Shown here: positions 1 to 5,291 of the stretch, piece after piece | How the letters are laid out: the number at the start of each line of letters is the position of its first letter | Numbering within the stretch: the stretch's first letter is position 1 | From: Limnoglobus sp. | Lineage (GTDB): Bacteria; Planctomycetota; Planctomycetia; Gemmatales; Gemmataceae | Assembly (NCBI GenBank): GCA_025353985.1 | Contig: JANXNT010000241.1 | Span: forward strand, 1-5,291 | Direction: 5' to 3' | DNA length: 5,291 bases | Notes under the pieces: model-generated | Seen by the model: the letters and a program-made list of their open reading frames with translations, nothing else | What the model was told of the DNA's origin: nothing | The model's database searches: none | Program-made: the position numbers and the translations under genes

Positions 1-261
1 AAAGTCGGGCGCGACCACAACACGTACGGCTTCAGCATGTGGGTAGCCGGCGGGGGCTTCAAAGGCGGCACAGCGTACGGCGAAACCGACGAGTTCAGCC
101 ACAAAGCTGTCAAAGACATCGTCACGCACCAAGACTGGCTAACGACCTTACTGCACCAGTTCGGCATCGACGAAGAGAAACTGATCTTCAAGAAAGGCAC
201 GCGAGAATTGACGCTTCTCGACGGCGCGAAAGGCCGATTAGTGAAAGGGATACTGGCGTGA
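1..261 (+). CDS. DUF1501 family protein, C-terminal fragment
   Basis: The reading frame is open from base 1 and stops at TGA 259-261, giving the last 86 residues of a protein whose start lies upstream of the window. The fragment begins with a GRDHN-x-YGFSMW-x-AGGG-x-KGG block, then YG-x-TDEF, and ends in LTTLLHQFGID and a closing VKGIL. This is the recognisable C-terminus of DUF1501 proteins, a branch of the alkaline-phosphatase/sulfatase-like fold that is very abundant in planctomycetes. In these proteins the GRDHN...GG segment lies near the presumed active site. Many are exported, but the signal region is not visible here. The substrate is unknown. The ATG at 37 is an internal methionine, since homology continues upstream of it. 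No terminator hairpin is seen in the 41 bases before the next gene. The family call is from memory of the motif pattern. Confidence 0.86.
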   Translation, partial: KVGRDHNTYGFSMWVAGGGFKGGTAYGETDEFSHKAVKDIVTHQDWLTTLLHQFGIDEEKLIFKKGTRELTLLDGAKGRLVKGILA

Positions 262-302
262 GAAGTCGAGTGTCGTAACTCCCCCCAACGAAATCATCGA
301 AC

Positions 303-929
303 ATGTCGATTCACTTCAATTGTGGTTGCGGACGATCCTTGAAAGTCAGCGACCAACTAGCCGGGAAGCGTGTGCGTTGCCCGGGTTGCGACGAGGCCGC
401 CGACGTTCCGCCGCCCGATGATGGTGGATTTGAAGTCGTGGACGACGAACCACCCAAGCCGATTCGTGCGAATGTTACGAAAGCGGCTCCTGTAAAAGCC
501 AAGCCGCCCGAAGACGATTTCGAAATGGTTGACGATGACGAAGAAGTAGTCGTTAAGCCAAAAAAGAAACAACGGCGCGACGAAGACGACACGCCCGCCA
601 AACGATCCATCCAGAAGTCGAAGAGTTTCAAACATGACGACGATGAGGACTATGAGGAAGAGGATCGGCCACGCAAAAAGAAGCGAAAATCGCAGCCTGC
701 CGAAGCCACTGGTGGTATGCGGATGCTCTACATCTTCGGCGGAATTGCTCTTGTGATCGCCGGTGTGGTCGTCGCCTATTTCTCGTTCCAAAGCGAGGGG
801 CGACGCGTGGGGCGTGGCATTGGCCTCGGTGTCATACTCGCTATTACTGGAGTGATCGGAGTGTATAAAGGGGCGACGGGTGAAATCGATGTTGCTGAAG
901 ACGATGACGATGACGACGACGATGACTGA
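303..929 (+). CDS. Zinc-ribbon protein with acidic linker and two C-terminal membrane helices
   Basis: This 208-residue protein opens with a compact zinc ribbon. It has C7-x-C9, the conserved AGKRVRCPGC block, and C26 and C29 completing four ligands. Residues about 39-137 are low complexity, with alternating acidic and lysine/arginine clusters, and contain a repeated FE[V/M]VDD motif at 43-48 and 73-78. Two hydrophobic helices follow at about 142-162 and 169-188, and the protein ends in nine consecutive aspartates (200-208). Such ribbon-linker-membrane proteins are common and mostly uncharacterised in planctomycetes. The ribbon and charged linker are probably cytoplasmic and tethered to the membrane. 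I cannot name a function. No clear Shine-Dalgarno site precedes ATG 303, but the zinc ribbon begins four residues after it, which supports this start. It lies 47 bp upstream of rtcA on the same strand and may or may not share its transcript. Confidence 0.85.
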   Translation: MSIHFNCGCGRSLKVSDQLAGKRVRCPGCDEAADVPPPDDGGFEVVDDEPPKPIRANVTKAAPVKAKPPEDDFEMVDDDEEVVVKPKKKQRRDEDDTPAKRSIQKSKSFKHDDDEDYEEEDRPRKKKRKSQPAEATGGMRMLYIFGGIALVIAGVVVAYFSFQSEGRRVGRGIGLGVILAITGVIGVYKGATGEIDVAEDDDDDDDDD

Positions 930-976
930 AAACCGATTATCGTGAACCCGGATTCGCTCGCGGTGTCTCATCTGCC

Positions 977-2032
977 ATGTCAACACTCGTACAAATTGAT
1001 GGCTCGCAGGGTGAAGGGGGCGGGCAGATTCTGCGTTCCGCACTCGCGCTGTCGATCCTCACCGCGCGGCCATTCAAACTGATCCAGATCCGGGCGAAGC
1101 GCTCCAAGCCCGGCCTTGCGCCACAACATCTTGCATCGGTACGTGCCGCAGGCAATATCTGCGGTGGCAAGCTCACCGGTGCCAGTATCGGTTCGAGCGT
1201 ATTGCTGTTCGAACCCGGCGAATTGAAATCGGGCCAGTACAACATCGACATCGGCACGGCGGGCGCGACGGGCCTCGTGTTGCACACGATCTATTTACCA
1301 CTGGCATTAAAGGGCGAAACGGCTAGCCAGATTACCATTCGCGGTGGCACGCATGTGTCGCATAGCCCGTGCTACCACTTCCTCGAACAGACGTGGGCGA
1401 CGCACTTGAACCGCATCGGTTTCGATTTGAGACTGACAATGGAGCGACCCGGTTTTTATCCGCGTGGCGGTGGCGAAATTCAGATCGCAATCGCACCAAC
1501 GCCGACATTGCGCGGGTACCACGCCACGACAACGACGGTACTTTCAAAAGCCACGGCGTTTGCGGCGGTGTCTAATCTGCCGGATAAAATTGCGAAGGAA
1601 ATGTCGCGCCGTATCAATCACAAACTGAGCGCGGCCGGCATCCGTTGCGAGGCCACAATCGAAACGTGGGACGAACAAAATCGTGCTTCGCCGGCGGCAT
1701 TGTGCGGCGTTTCGTTCCCGGATCTGCCCGTGTCACCGTTCTTTCTCGGCCTCGGCGAACGTGGCAAACCCGCCGCTGCCGTGGCCGACGAAGCGACCGA
1801 GCAAGCGATCGCGTTCCGCGACAGCGGGTGCCCGATCGATGCGTACTCGGCGGATCAGATCGTATTGCCGTTAGCGTTCGCCGAAGGGGCATCCGAGTTT
1901 CGCGTCTCGGAAATCACGCAACATCTGCTGACGAACATCGAGACGATCCGCATGTTCGTCGATCGCGAGATAACCTGCGAAGGGAAACTTGGCTCGCCGG
2001 GTACCGTCCGCATCGCCGATGGACAACTATAA
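977..2032 (+). CDS. rtcA: RNA 3'-terminal phosphate cyclase
   Basis: RtcA uses ATP to convert an RNA 3'-phosphate into a 2',3'-cyclic phosphate through a covalent histidine-AMP intermediate, in the cytoplasm. The 351 residues cover the whole family (E. coli RtcA is about 340). Visible landmarks in order are GEGGGQILR (12-20), RAKRSKPGL...QHL (39-52), IGTAG (92-96), GGTH (123-126) and GFYPRGGGE (159-167). A variable insert domain spans roughly 185-280, followed by the C-terminal HLLTNI (316-321). H316 matches the nucleotidyl-acceptor histidine of E. coli RtcA, so the enzyme should be active. The start at ATG 977 places GEGGGQ at the usual distance from the N-terminus, although no Shine-Dalgarno site is seen. 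The gene is not followed by rtcB, and no sigma-54 (RtcR-type) promoter is recognisable in the 47 bases upstream, unlike the E. coli rtcBA arrangement. It heads a tight gene run with a radical SAM protein and an AAA+ ATPase. Confidence 0.95.
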   Translation: MSTLVQIDGSQGEGGGQILRSALALSILTARPFKLIQIRAKRSKPGLAPQHLASVRAAGNICGGKLTGASIGSSVLLFEPGELKSGQYNIDIGTAGATGLVLHTIYLPLALKGETASQITIRGGTHVSHSPCYHFLEQTWATHLNRIGFDLRLTMERPGFYPRGGGEIQIAIAPTPTLRGYHATTTTVLSKATAFAAVSNLPDKIAKEMSRRINHKLSAAGIRCEATIETWDEQNRASPAALCGVSFPDLPVSPFFLGLGERGKPAAAVADEATEQAIAFRDSGCPIDAYSADQIVLPLAFAEGASEFRVSEITQHLLTNIETIRMFVDREITCEGKLGSPGTVRIADGQL

Positions 2033-2039
2033 TCTCCGT

Positions 2040-2666
2040 ATGCCACAAGACATCCGAATGCGGGTCGCGCAGATCGTTCCTTCCACCGATGCGGAGGGGC
2101 CGGGGAAGCGGTTCGCCATCTGGTTCCAAGGCTGTCCGTTGCGCTGCCCGGGCTGTTGCAATCCGGAGTTCCTTTCTTTCCGTGGCGGCGAAGACAAATC
2201 GCTAAGCGATGTCGTTGACGCCATGATTTCGCAAGTCGGCATTGAAGGCATCACGCTTCTTGGCGGCGAGCCGTTTGCGCACGCCGAAGCCGCGGCCGCA
2301 CTCGCGCGATCGGCGAAGCAACACGGGTTGAGCGTAATGGCATTTAGCGGCTATCTCCTCGAAGAGTTGCGCACGAAGTCGGACGCAACTGCGGCACTTC
2401 TCGCACAGATCGACATCCTCGTCGATGGGCCGTACGAGCGGGACTTGCCCGATACCAAACGTCGCTGGATCGGCTCGACGAACCAGCGAATTCACTTCCT
2501 GACGGATCGCTACCGTGCCGACGATCCGTGCTGGAATCGCTCGAATACTCTGGAAATTCGCGTCGATTCGGAGAACGTCTCGATCAACGGCTTCCCGGCG
2601 TTGCAGGCCATCGGATTGTGGAAAGGCTGGAAGCGGCCGACGCCCGCAGAAGGGCCGAAGCGATGA
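2040..2666 (+). CDS. Short radical SAM / 4Fe-4S single-cluster protein (NrdG/QueE-like)
   Basis: This 208-residue protein carries FQGCPLRCPGCCNPEF. The CxxxCxxC (C32, C36, C39) binds the [4Fe-4S] cluster that cleaves S-adenosylmethionine, and an extra cysteine, C40, follows directly. Next come LLGGEP (GGEP 75-78, the usual SAM amino-group contact), a helix of AEAAAALARSAK type, DILVDGPYE (DGP 129-131) and GSTNQRIHFLT. These are the marks of the small activase-like radical SAM branch annotated as '4Fe-4S single cluster domain', which has only a partial barrel and no SPASM or auxiliary cluster. Its substrate is unknown; no glycyl-radical enzyme is nearby, so an NrdG role is doubtful. The start is uncertain. 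ATG 2040 lies 7 bp after the rtcA stop, and ATG 2058 (202 residues) would begin directly at the conserved RVAQIVP. ATGs at 2019 and 1989 would overlap rtcA. None has a good Shine-Dalgarno site. The stop overlaps the next gene by 4 bp. Confidence 0.92.
   Translation: MPQDIRMRVAQIVPSTDAEGPGKRFAIWFQGCPLRCPGCCNPEFLSFRGGEDKSLSDVVDAMISQVGIEGITLLGGEPFAHAEAAAALARSAKQHGLSVMAFSGYLLEELRTKSDATAALLAQIDILVDGPYERDLPDTKRRWIGSTNQRIHFLTDRYRADDPCWNRSNTLEIRVDSENVSINGFPALQAIGLWKGWKRPTPAEGPKR
2648..2654 (+). promoter_or_regulatory. Ribosome binding site for the gene at 2663
   Basis: AGAAGGG lies 8 bases before ATG 2663. This purine-rich match to the anti-Shine-Dalgarno, inside the end of the radical SAM gene, supports ATG 2663 over the upstream in-frame ATG at 2528. 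Confidence 0.5.
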
Positions 2667-3757
2667 TGGCCACGCGCGAAGTGACGCGCTTCGAGTTCGA
2701 CTTATTGCGGATCTTGCGGGCGCTCCTCGGGGTGATTCCGATCGACCAGGTGCGCTCGCTCATTTTGAATAAACGCACCCCACCGGCCTGCCTCAATCCG
2801 AACGCGATTGCGTTGGTGAAAGACACGCTCAGCAAGGGACTGATCCTACACCTCGTGCGCGCGGGTGGCTGGCGAGACGAATCGTTTTTGCACAACGATA
2901 CGCCGACAAATGGCCGCGTCTGGAACCGCGTGCCCCTGGCCGAACGCACCCTGACATTTAGCCGAAAACCGCTCGATTTCCTGCTGTGGCTGACCGCCGA
3001 ACACCCGACGCAAACGAAGGTCGAATGGCATCGCGCATCGATTGAATCGACGGCGGGCGACGATCTCTTTTTCCACGTCGCGTACGATGCCTTGCGCGAC
3101 GATCCGGAATTTTTTGACTCGTTTCGTTCGAAGTCGCCGTTCCTGAATAATCCGTTTTCGTGGCTGATGAACGCGAGCGATTTCGCCACCGTTGACAACC
3201 CCGCGCCACCGTCGTTCGCGCCGCTGTTGTCCGGAACGCGAGCGATGATGCTCGAATGCCTACAAGCCTCGCTAACGAAACGCTGGCTGCGAAGCGAGGC
3301 CGCGAAAAGCGAGATCGCCGACTGGAACATCATGCGTCGGCGTGGCATCGCGGAGACAGCAATCCTGACGCAGTTTCTGAAAGCCGCCGAGACCTCGAAC
3401 CGCCTCGATCTTGCGATCTTCCCTTTGCGGGTACTTTCGAAATTGTTTGCGGGGCGGACGTTGGAACCGTCGTTCTGGATCGGTGGGTTGATGGCCGAAG
3501 CACCGATACGACTGGCGGAACGGATCGCAATTCAGCGTTCGGCACTGTCGCTCGTTCAACAATCGGACACTTTCGCACGTTGGCACCAACTGGCGCGTGC
3601 CGTCGGTTACTTCGACGATGGCTATGCGGCGAGCCAATTCTGGAAGGAAGCCTACGAGGCCCTGGACGGCGGGGCTACAATAACACACGCTCGCCAAACG
3701 TTGGCCGCACTCGATCCGTTGCGGGTCTCTGCGGGTGGCAGCGAGACTTCCCCATGA
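2663..3757 (+). CDS. Protein of unknown function, AAA+/rtcA cluster component
   Basis: I do not recognise the family of this 364-residue protein. It starts in the ATGA overlap with the radical SAM stop, which implies translational coupling. The frame is open back to ATG 2528, but that extension would only be out-of-frame radical SAM sequence. A second ATG at 2666 is also possible. The first 60 or so residues look helical (FEFDLLRILRALLGVIP, then IALVKDTLSKGLILHLVR). A tryptophan/asparagine-rich stretch follows (GGWRDESF, NGRVWNRV), then TFSRKPLDFLLWLTAEHP near residues 92-110 and a long, mostly helical remainder with FPLRVLSKLF and FWIGGLM. There is no signal peptide, no clear membrane span, no cysteine cluster and no P-loop. 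The general look is of a soluble helical adaptor or effector-associated protein. Its fixed place between the radical SAM gene and the coiled-coil/AAA+ pair suggests a dedicated part of the same system; this is inference from position. Confidence 0.85.
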   Translation: MMATREVTRFEFDLLRILRALLGVIPIDQVRSLILNKRTPPACLNPNAIALVKDTLSKGLILHLVRAGGWRDESFLHNDTPTNGRVWNRVPLAERTLTFSRKPLDFLLWLTAEHPTQTKVEWHRASIESTAGDDLFFHVAYDALRDDPEFFDSFRSKSPFLNNPFSWLMNASDFATVDNPAPPSFAPLLSGTRAMMLECLQASLTKRWLRSEAAKSEIADWNIMRRRGIAETAILTQFLKAAETSNRLDLAIFPLRVLSKLFAGRTLEPSFWIGGLMAEAPIRLAERIAIQRSALSLVQQSDTFARWHQLARAVGYFDDGYAASQFWKEAYEALDGGATITHARQTLAALDPLRVSAGGSETSP

Positions 3758-3777
3758 GCCAACCGGAGCGAGCATGA
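3754..3777 (+). other. Seven-codon minicistron bridging two genes
   Basis: ATG 3754 overlaps the preceding stop (ATGA at 3754-3757) and opens a frame MSQPERA that ends at TGA 3775-3777, which itself overlaps the next start (ATGA at 3774-3777). Ribosomes could in principle hand over across the 16-base gap. The sequence ATGAGCC occurs at both 3754-3760 and 3774-3780. There is no evidence of translation, and chance is a fair explanation. Confidence 0.2.
3765..3768 (+). promoter_or_regulatory. Ribosome binding site deciding the start at 3774
   Basis: GGAG stands 5 bases before ATG 3774, which is a workable Shine-Dalgarno spacing. It favours this start over the in-frame ATG at 3735, which would overlap the upstream gene and add 13 residues that do not fit. 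Confidence 0.6.
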
Positions 3778-4346
3778 GCCGCGCTTACCGCATCAGCGTC
3801 AAAGAATCGGTGGCCCGAGATATCCGCGCGGGCGATGAGATTTGCACGCAACTCGAACTTCTCGGCATCCTCTCGCCGGAAGCGATGGGGCAACTGCTGC
3901 GTGCCGAGTTGGGCCAACGCGGATTCGAAGAAACCGACGATGGCAAACTCGTGCGGCAACAGGGCGACCTGACGGTGACCGTCGATCCGTGTAACGGCGA
4001 AGTGTCGGTGAAAACCGTTGCCGAGAAAAGCGTCGTCGTCGAAGGCCAGCGCGAAGCGACGGCCTGGGACGATGTCGGCCCGTTGCGGAAAACGGTCGAG
4101 GATCACGCACGCGAACTGCTTGCGAAAGAACTCGAAAAGAAGATTCAAAAAGAGAACGACAAGCTGCAAGAGAAAGCCACCGCCTCGCTCGAACAGCACC
4201 TGAACGATTTGCAACCGGAACTTGCGCAGATCGTCAATAAAGTGACACGGGAAGCGCTGAAAGAAAAAGCGGCCACGCTCGGCACGATCACCGAGATCTC
4301 CGAAGATGAAAAATCCGGTTCGATGACGATTAAAATTGAAGTCTAA
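3774..4346 (+). CDS. Small protein with beta-rich ends and central charged coiled coil, AAA+ partner candidate
   Basis: This 190-residue soluble protein has three visible parts. Residues 1-82 are an alpha/beta-looking head: SRAYRISVKESV, then TQLELLGILSPEAMGQLLRAELGQRGFEE, then a strand pair LTVTVDPCNGEVSVKT around 66-81. Residues about 104-170 are a highly charged Glu/Lys/Gln helix with heptad-like leucines (ELLAKELEKKIQKEN, LQEKATASLEQHLNDLQ), likely a coiled coil. Residues 171-190 form a second short beta hairpin, ITEISEDEKSGSMTIKIEV. The layout recalls the small DUF1257/DUF2997-type partners that accompany Ycf46-like AAA+ ATPases, but I see no clear sequence match, so this is only an analogy. 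The coiled coil suggests oligomerisation or docking on the AAA+ ATPase encoded 31 bp downstream. The single cysteines (24, 73) form no metal motif. The start is chosen by the GGAG site at 3765. Confidence 0.87.
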   Translation: MSRAYRISVKESVARDIRAGDEICTQLELLGILSPEAMGQLLRAELGQRGFEETDDGKLVRQQGDLTVTVDPCNGEVSVKTVAEKSVVVEGQREATAWDDVGPLRKTVEDHARELLAKELEKKIQKENDKLQEKATASLEQHLNDLQPELAQIVNKVTREALKEKAATLGTITEISEDEKSGSMTIKIEV

Positions 4347-4377
4347 GAATCACGCACAGAAACACGAGCCGCCGCGA

Positions 4378-5291
4378 ATGAGCCTGACGATTTCCGAGAA
4401 AGAACTCCCGACCAGCCTGACCGTCGAGCAAGCGGTCGAGGCGGCGTATGCGCACGAACTCGCCGAAGTGGCGAGTTACATCGTTCGCGGTTTGCCGTGC
4501 CTGATCGAGTGCGACAAGGAGTTGTCACCGTACTTGTTCGTGAACTTGCGGAACCGGCTGCGGGACCGCAATTTGCGTTGCGTGTACCTCGATGGCCGAC
4601 CGCGGGAAGCCGAGGCCGCACCCGGTGGCGCGCCGCCGATGGGACTCATCGGTACGATGATCGGCCAACTGCGCGAAGCCGTTCGCGGTGCGGTCGAAAA
4701 GCGCGTCGTCGTGCTGCCGCACTTGGACTTATTAACGACGAGCCAAGGCGGATTAACCAGCGAAGCCCGCGAAGTCATCCCGTTGCTTTACGAGAACCCC
4801 GAACTCGTTTGGCTCGGTTTCAAAGACCCATCGTTCCCGTTGCCGAAGGTCATCGAGAACCTCTTTCCGCATCGCACGAGCATCCTCGGCATCGGTCGGT
4901 TGCGCTTGCAGCATCTAATTACGCAGAAGGAATCGCGCAAGTTCGGGACGACGTTTAACCCGTGGCAACTTTACAAATATGTGTCCGGTGCGAATGCGGT
5001 GCGGTTACGAAAACTGCTGACGACTCTCGAAGGCGAAGACTACCCCGCAAACCCGAAGGAAGCCCAACGGCACCTGCGATTGGGAACGCTGAACGGGGCA
5101 ATGGAGATACCGAACATCGACCTCGATAGCGAGATCGGCGGTTACACGAAGGTCAAGAAACGCCTCCGCCAAGAAGTTCTCGATGTCCTGCAAAAGCGCG
5201 ATACCGCATCGACGCCCGAAGATGTCGCACGGCTCGAAGAACTGATCCCGCGTGGTATGATTTTCTGGGGGCCGCCCGGAACCGGCAAGAC
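4378..5291 (+). CDS. AAA+ ATPase, CDC48/FtsH-type, with degenerate N-terminal P-loop domain (3' truncated by window)
   Basis: From ATG 4378 the frame stays open to the window edge, giving 304 full codons. The second domain begins with IGGYTKVKKRLRQEVLDVL (from residue 253) and runs through LIPRGMIFWGPPGTGK. This is the classic CDC48/FtsH entry to Walker A (GPPGTGK, 298-304), and the window ends within the next codon. Residues about 36-180 look like a decayed first AAA domain. There is no GxxxxGK[ST] where RGLPCLIECDKELS stands, and a strand KRVVVLPHLDLL (108-119) replaces the Walker B hhhhDE. ELVWLGF (142-148) could be the sensor-1 strand, followed by VIENLFPHR. An inactive first plus active second AAA unit also occurs in Ycf46-like proteins. 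Walker B, sensors, arginine fingers and any C-terminal protease (as in FtsH) are outside the window, so the exact subfamily is open. There is no N-terminal membrane helix, so it is probably cytosolic and not a housekeeping FtsH. The 31-base gap upstream shows no Shine-Dalgarno site. Confidence 0.92.
   Translation, partial: MSLTISEKELPTSLTVEQAVEAAYAHELAEVASYIVRGLPCLIECDKELSPYLFVNLRNRLRDRNLRCVYLDGRPREAEAAPGGAPPMGLIGTMIGQLREAVRGAVEKRVVVLPHLDLLTTSQGGLTSEAREVIPLLYENPELVWLGFKDPSFPLPKVIENLFPHRTSILGIGRLRLQHLITQKESRKFGTTFNPWQLYKYVSGANAVRLRKLLTTLEGEDYPANPKEAQRHLRLGTLNGAMEIPNIDLDSEIGGYTKVKKRLRQEVLDVLQKRDTASTPEDVARLEELIPRGMIFWGPPGTGK

Noticed and set aside
900..926. Trinucleotide repeat (GAC/GAT) as a stand-alone repeat feature
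   Set aside because: It is short, imperfect and fully explained as the poly-Asp C-terminus of the zinc-ribbon protein.
930..976. Possible sigma-54 promoter for rtcA, as in RtcR-controlled operons
   Set aside because: No TGGCAC-N5-TTGC-like element is present in this gap or in the end of the preceding gene that I could see.
357..1043. Minus-strand open frame of 228 codons across the zinc-ribbon gene and rtcA start
   Set aside because: Its sequence is the low-complexity complement of the acidic linker, and it overlaps two genes with clear motifs.
1645..2205. Plus-strand frame of 186 codons overlapping rtcA and the radical SAM gene
   Set aside because: It is arginine-rich out-of-frame translation without any motif; both overlapped genes have conserved residues throughout.
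2528..2662. 45-residue N-terminal extension of the unknown 364-residue protein
   Set aside because: It lies inside the conserved C-terminal part of the radical SAM gene, while ATG 2663 has a ribosome binding site and a standard ATGA overlap.
2584..3348. Long minus-strand open frame (254 codons) opposite the 364-residue gene
   Set aside because: It has a serine/arginine-rich composition typical of an antisense shadow, no domain, and lies fully across two well-supported + strand genes.
3675..4214. Minus-strand open frame of 179 codons with hydrophobic start
   Set aside because: The hydrophobic Leu/Phe stretch is the complement of the Glu/Lys coiled-coil codons of the + strand gene.
4378..5291. 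Housekeeping membrane protease FtsH
   Set aside because: There are no N-terminal membrane helices, a degenerate P-loop domain occupies the N-terminal region, and the protease region is not visible; only the AAA entry motif is FtsH/CDC48-like.

Overview
The window looks like a planctomycete chromosome segment, probably from a member of the Gemmataceae or a close relative. I infer this from three things: the C-terminus of a DUF1501 protein, a small zinc-ribbon membrane protein with an acidic/lysine-rich linker, and generally weak or absent Shine-Dalgarno sites in a moderately GC-rich sequence. All seven genes lie on the + strand, and no non-coding gap exceeds about 50 bases. I see no tRNA, rRNA, CRISPR array, insertion sequence or convincing rho-independent terminator.

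The left part (1-929) holds the 3' end of a DUF1501 gene and a small membrane protein with an N-terminal CxC...CPxC zinc ribbon and two C-terminal membrane helices. These look like ordinary planctomycete genes and need not belong to the next block.

The right part (977-5291) is a compact, collinear run of five genes. They are an RNA 3'-terminal phosphate cyclase (rtcA), a short NrdG/QueE-like radical SAM protein with a CxxxCxxC cluster, an unrecognised 364-residue protein, a 190-residue protein with beta-rich ends around a charged coiled coil, and a CDC48/FtsH-type AAA+ ATPase. The ATPase has a degenerate first P-loop domain and is cut by the window end inside the Walker A motif of its second domain. 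Spacing within the run is 7 or 25 bp (depending on the start chosen), -4, +16 and +31 bp, so an operon is likely.

Together the five genes suggest a multi-component, NTP-dependent system that joins RNA-end chemistry (RtcA) and a radical SAM activity to an AAA+ remodelling ATPase with two small partner proteins. This resembles the AAA+-centred 'ternary' conflict systems described for planctomycetes and other multicellular or complex bacteria. The link to RNA repair or stress is inferred from gene order only. The rest of the system (a vWA protein, MoxR, RtcB or an effector) would have to lie downstream of this window.
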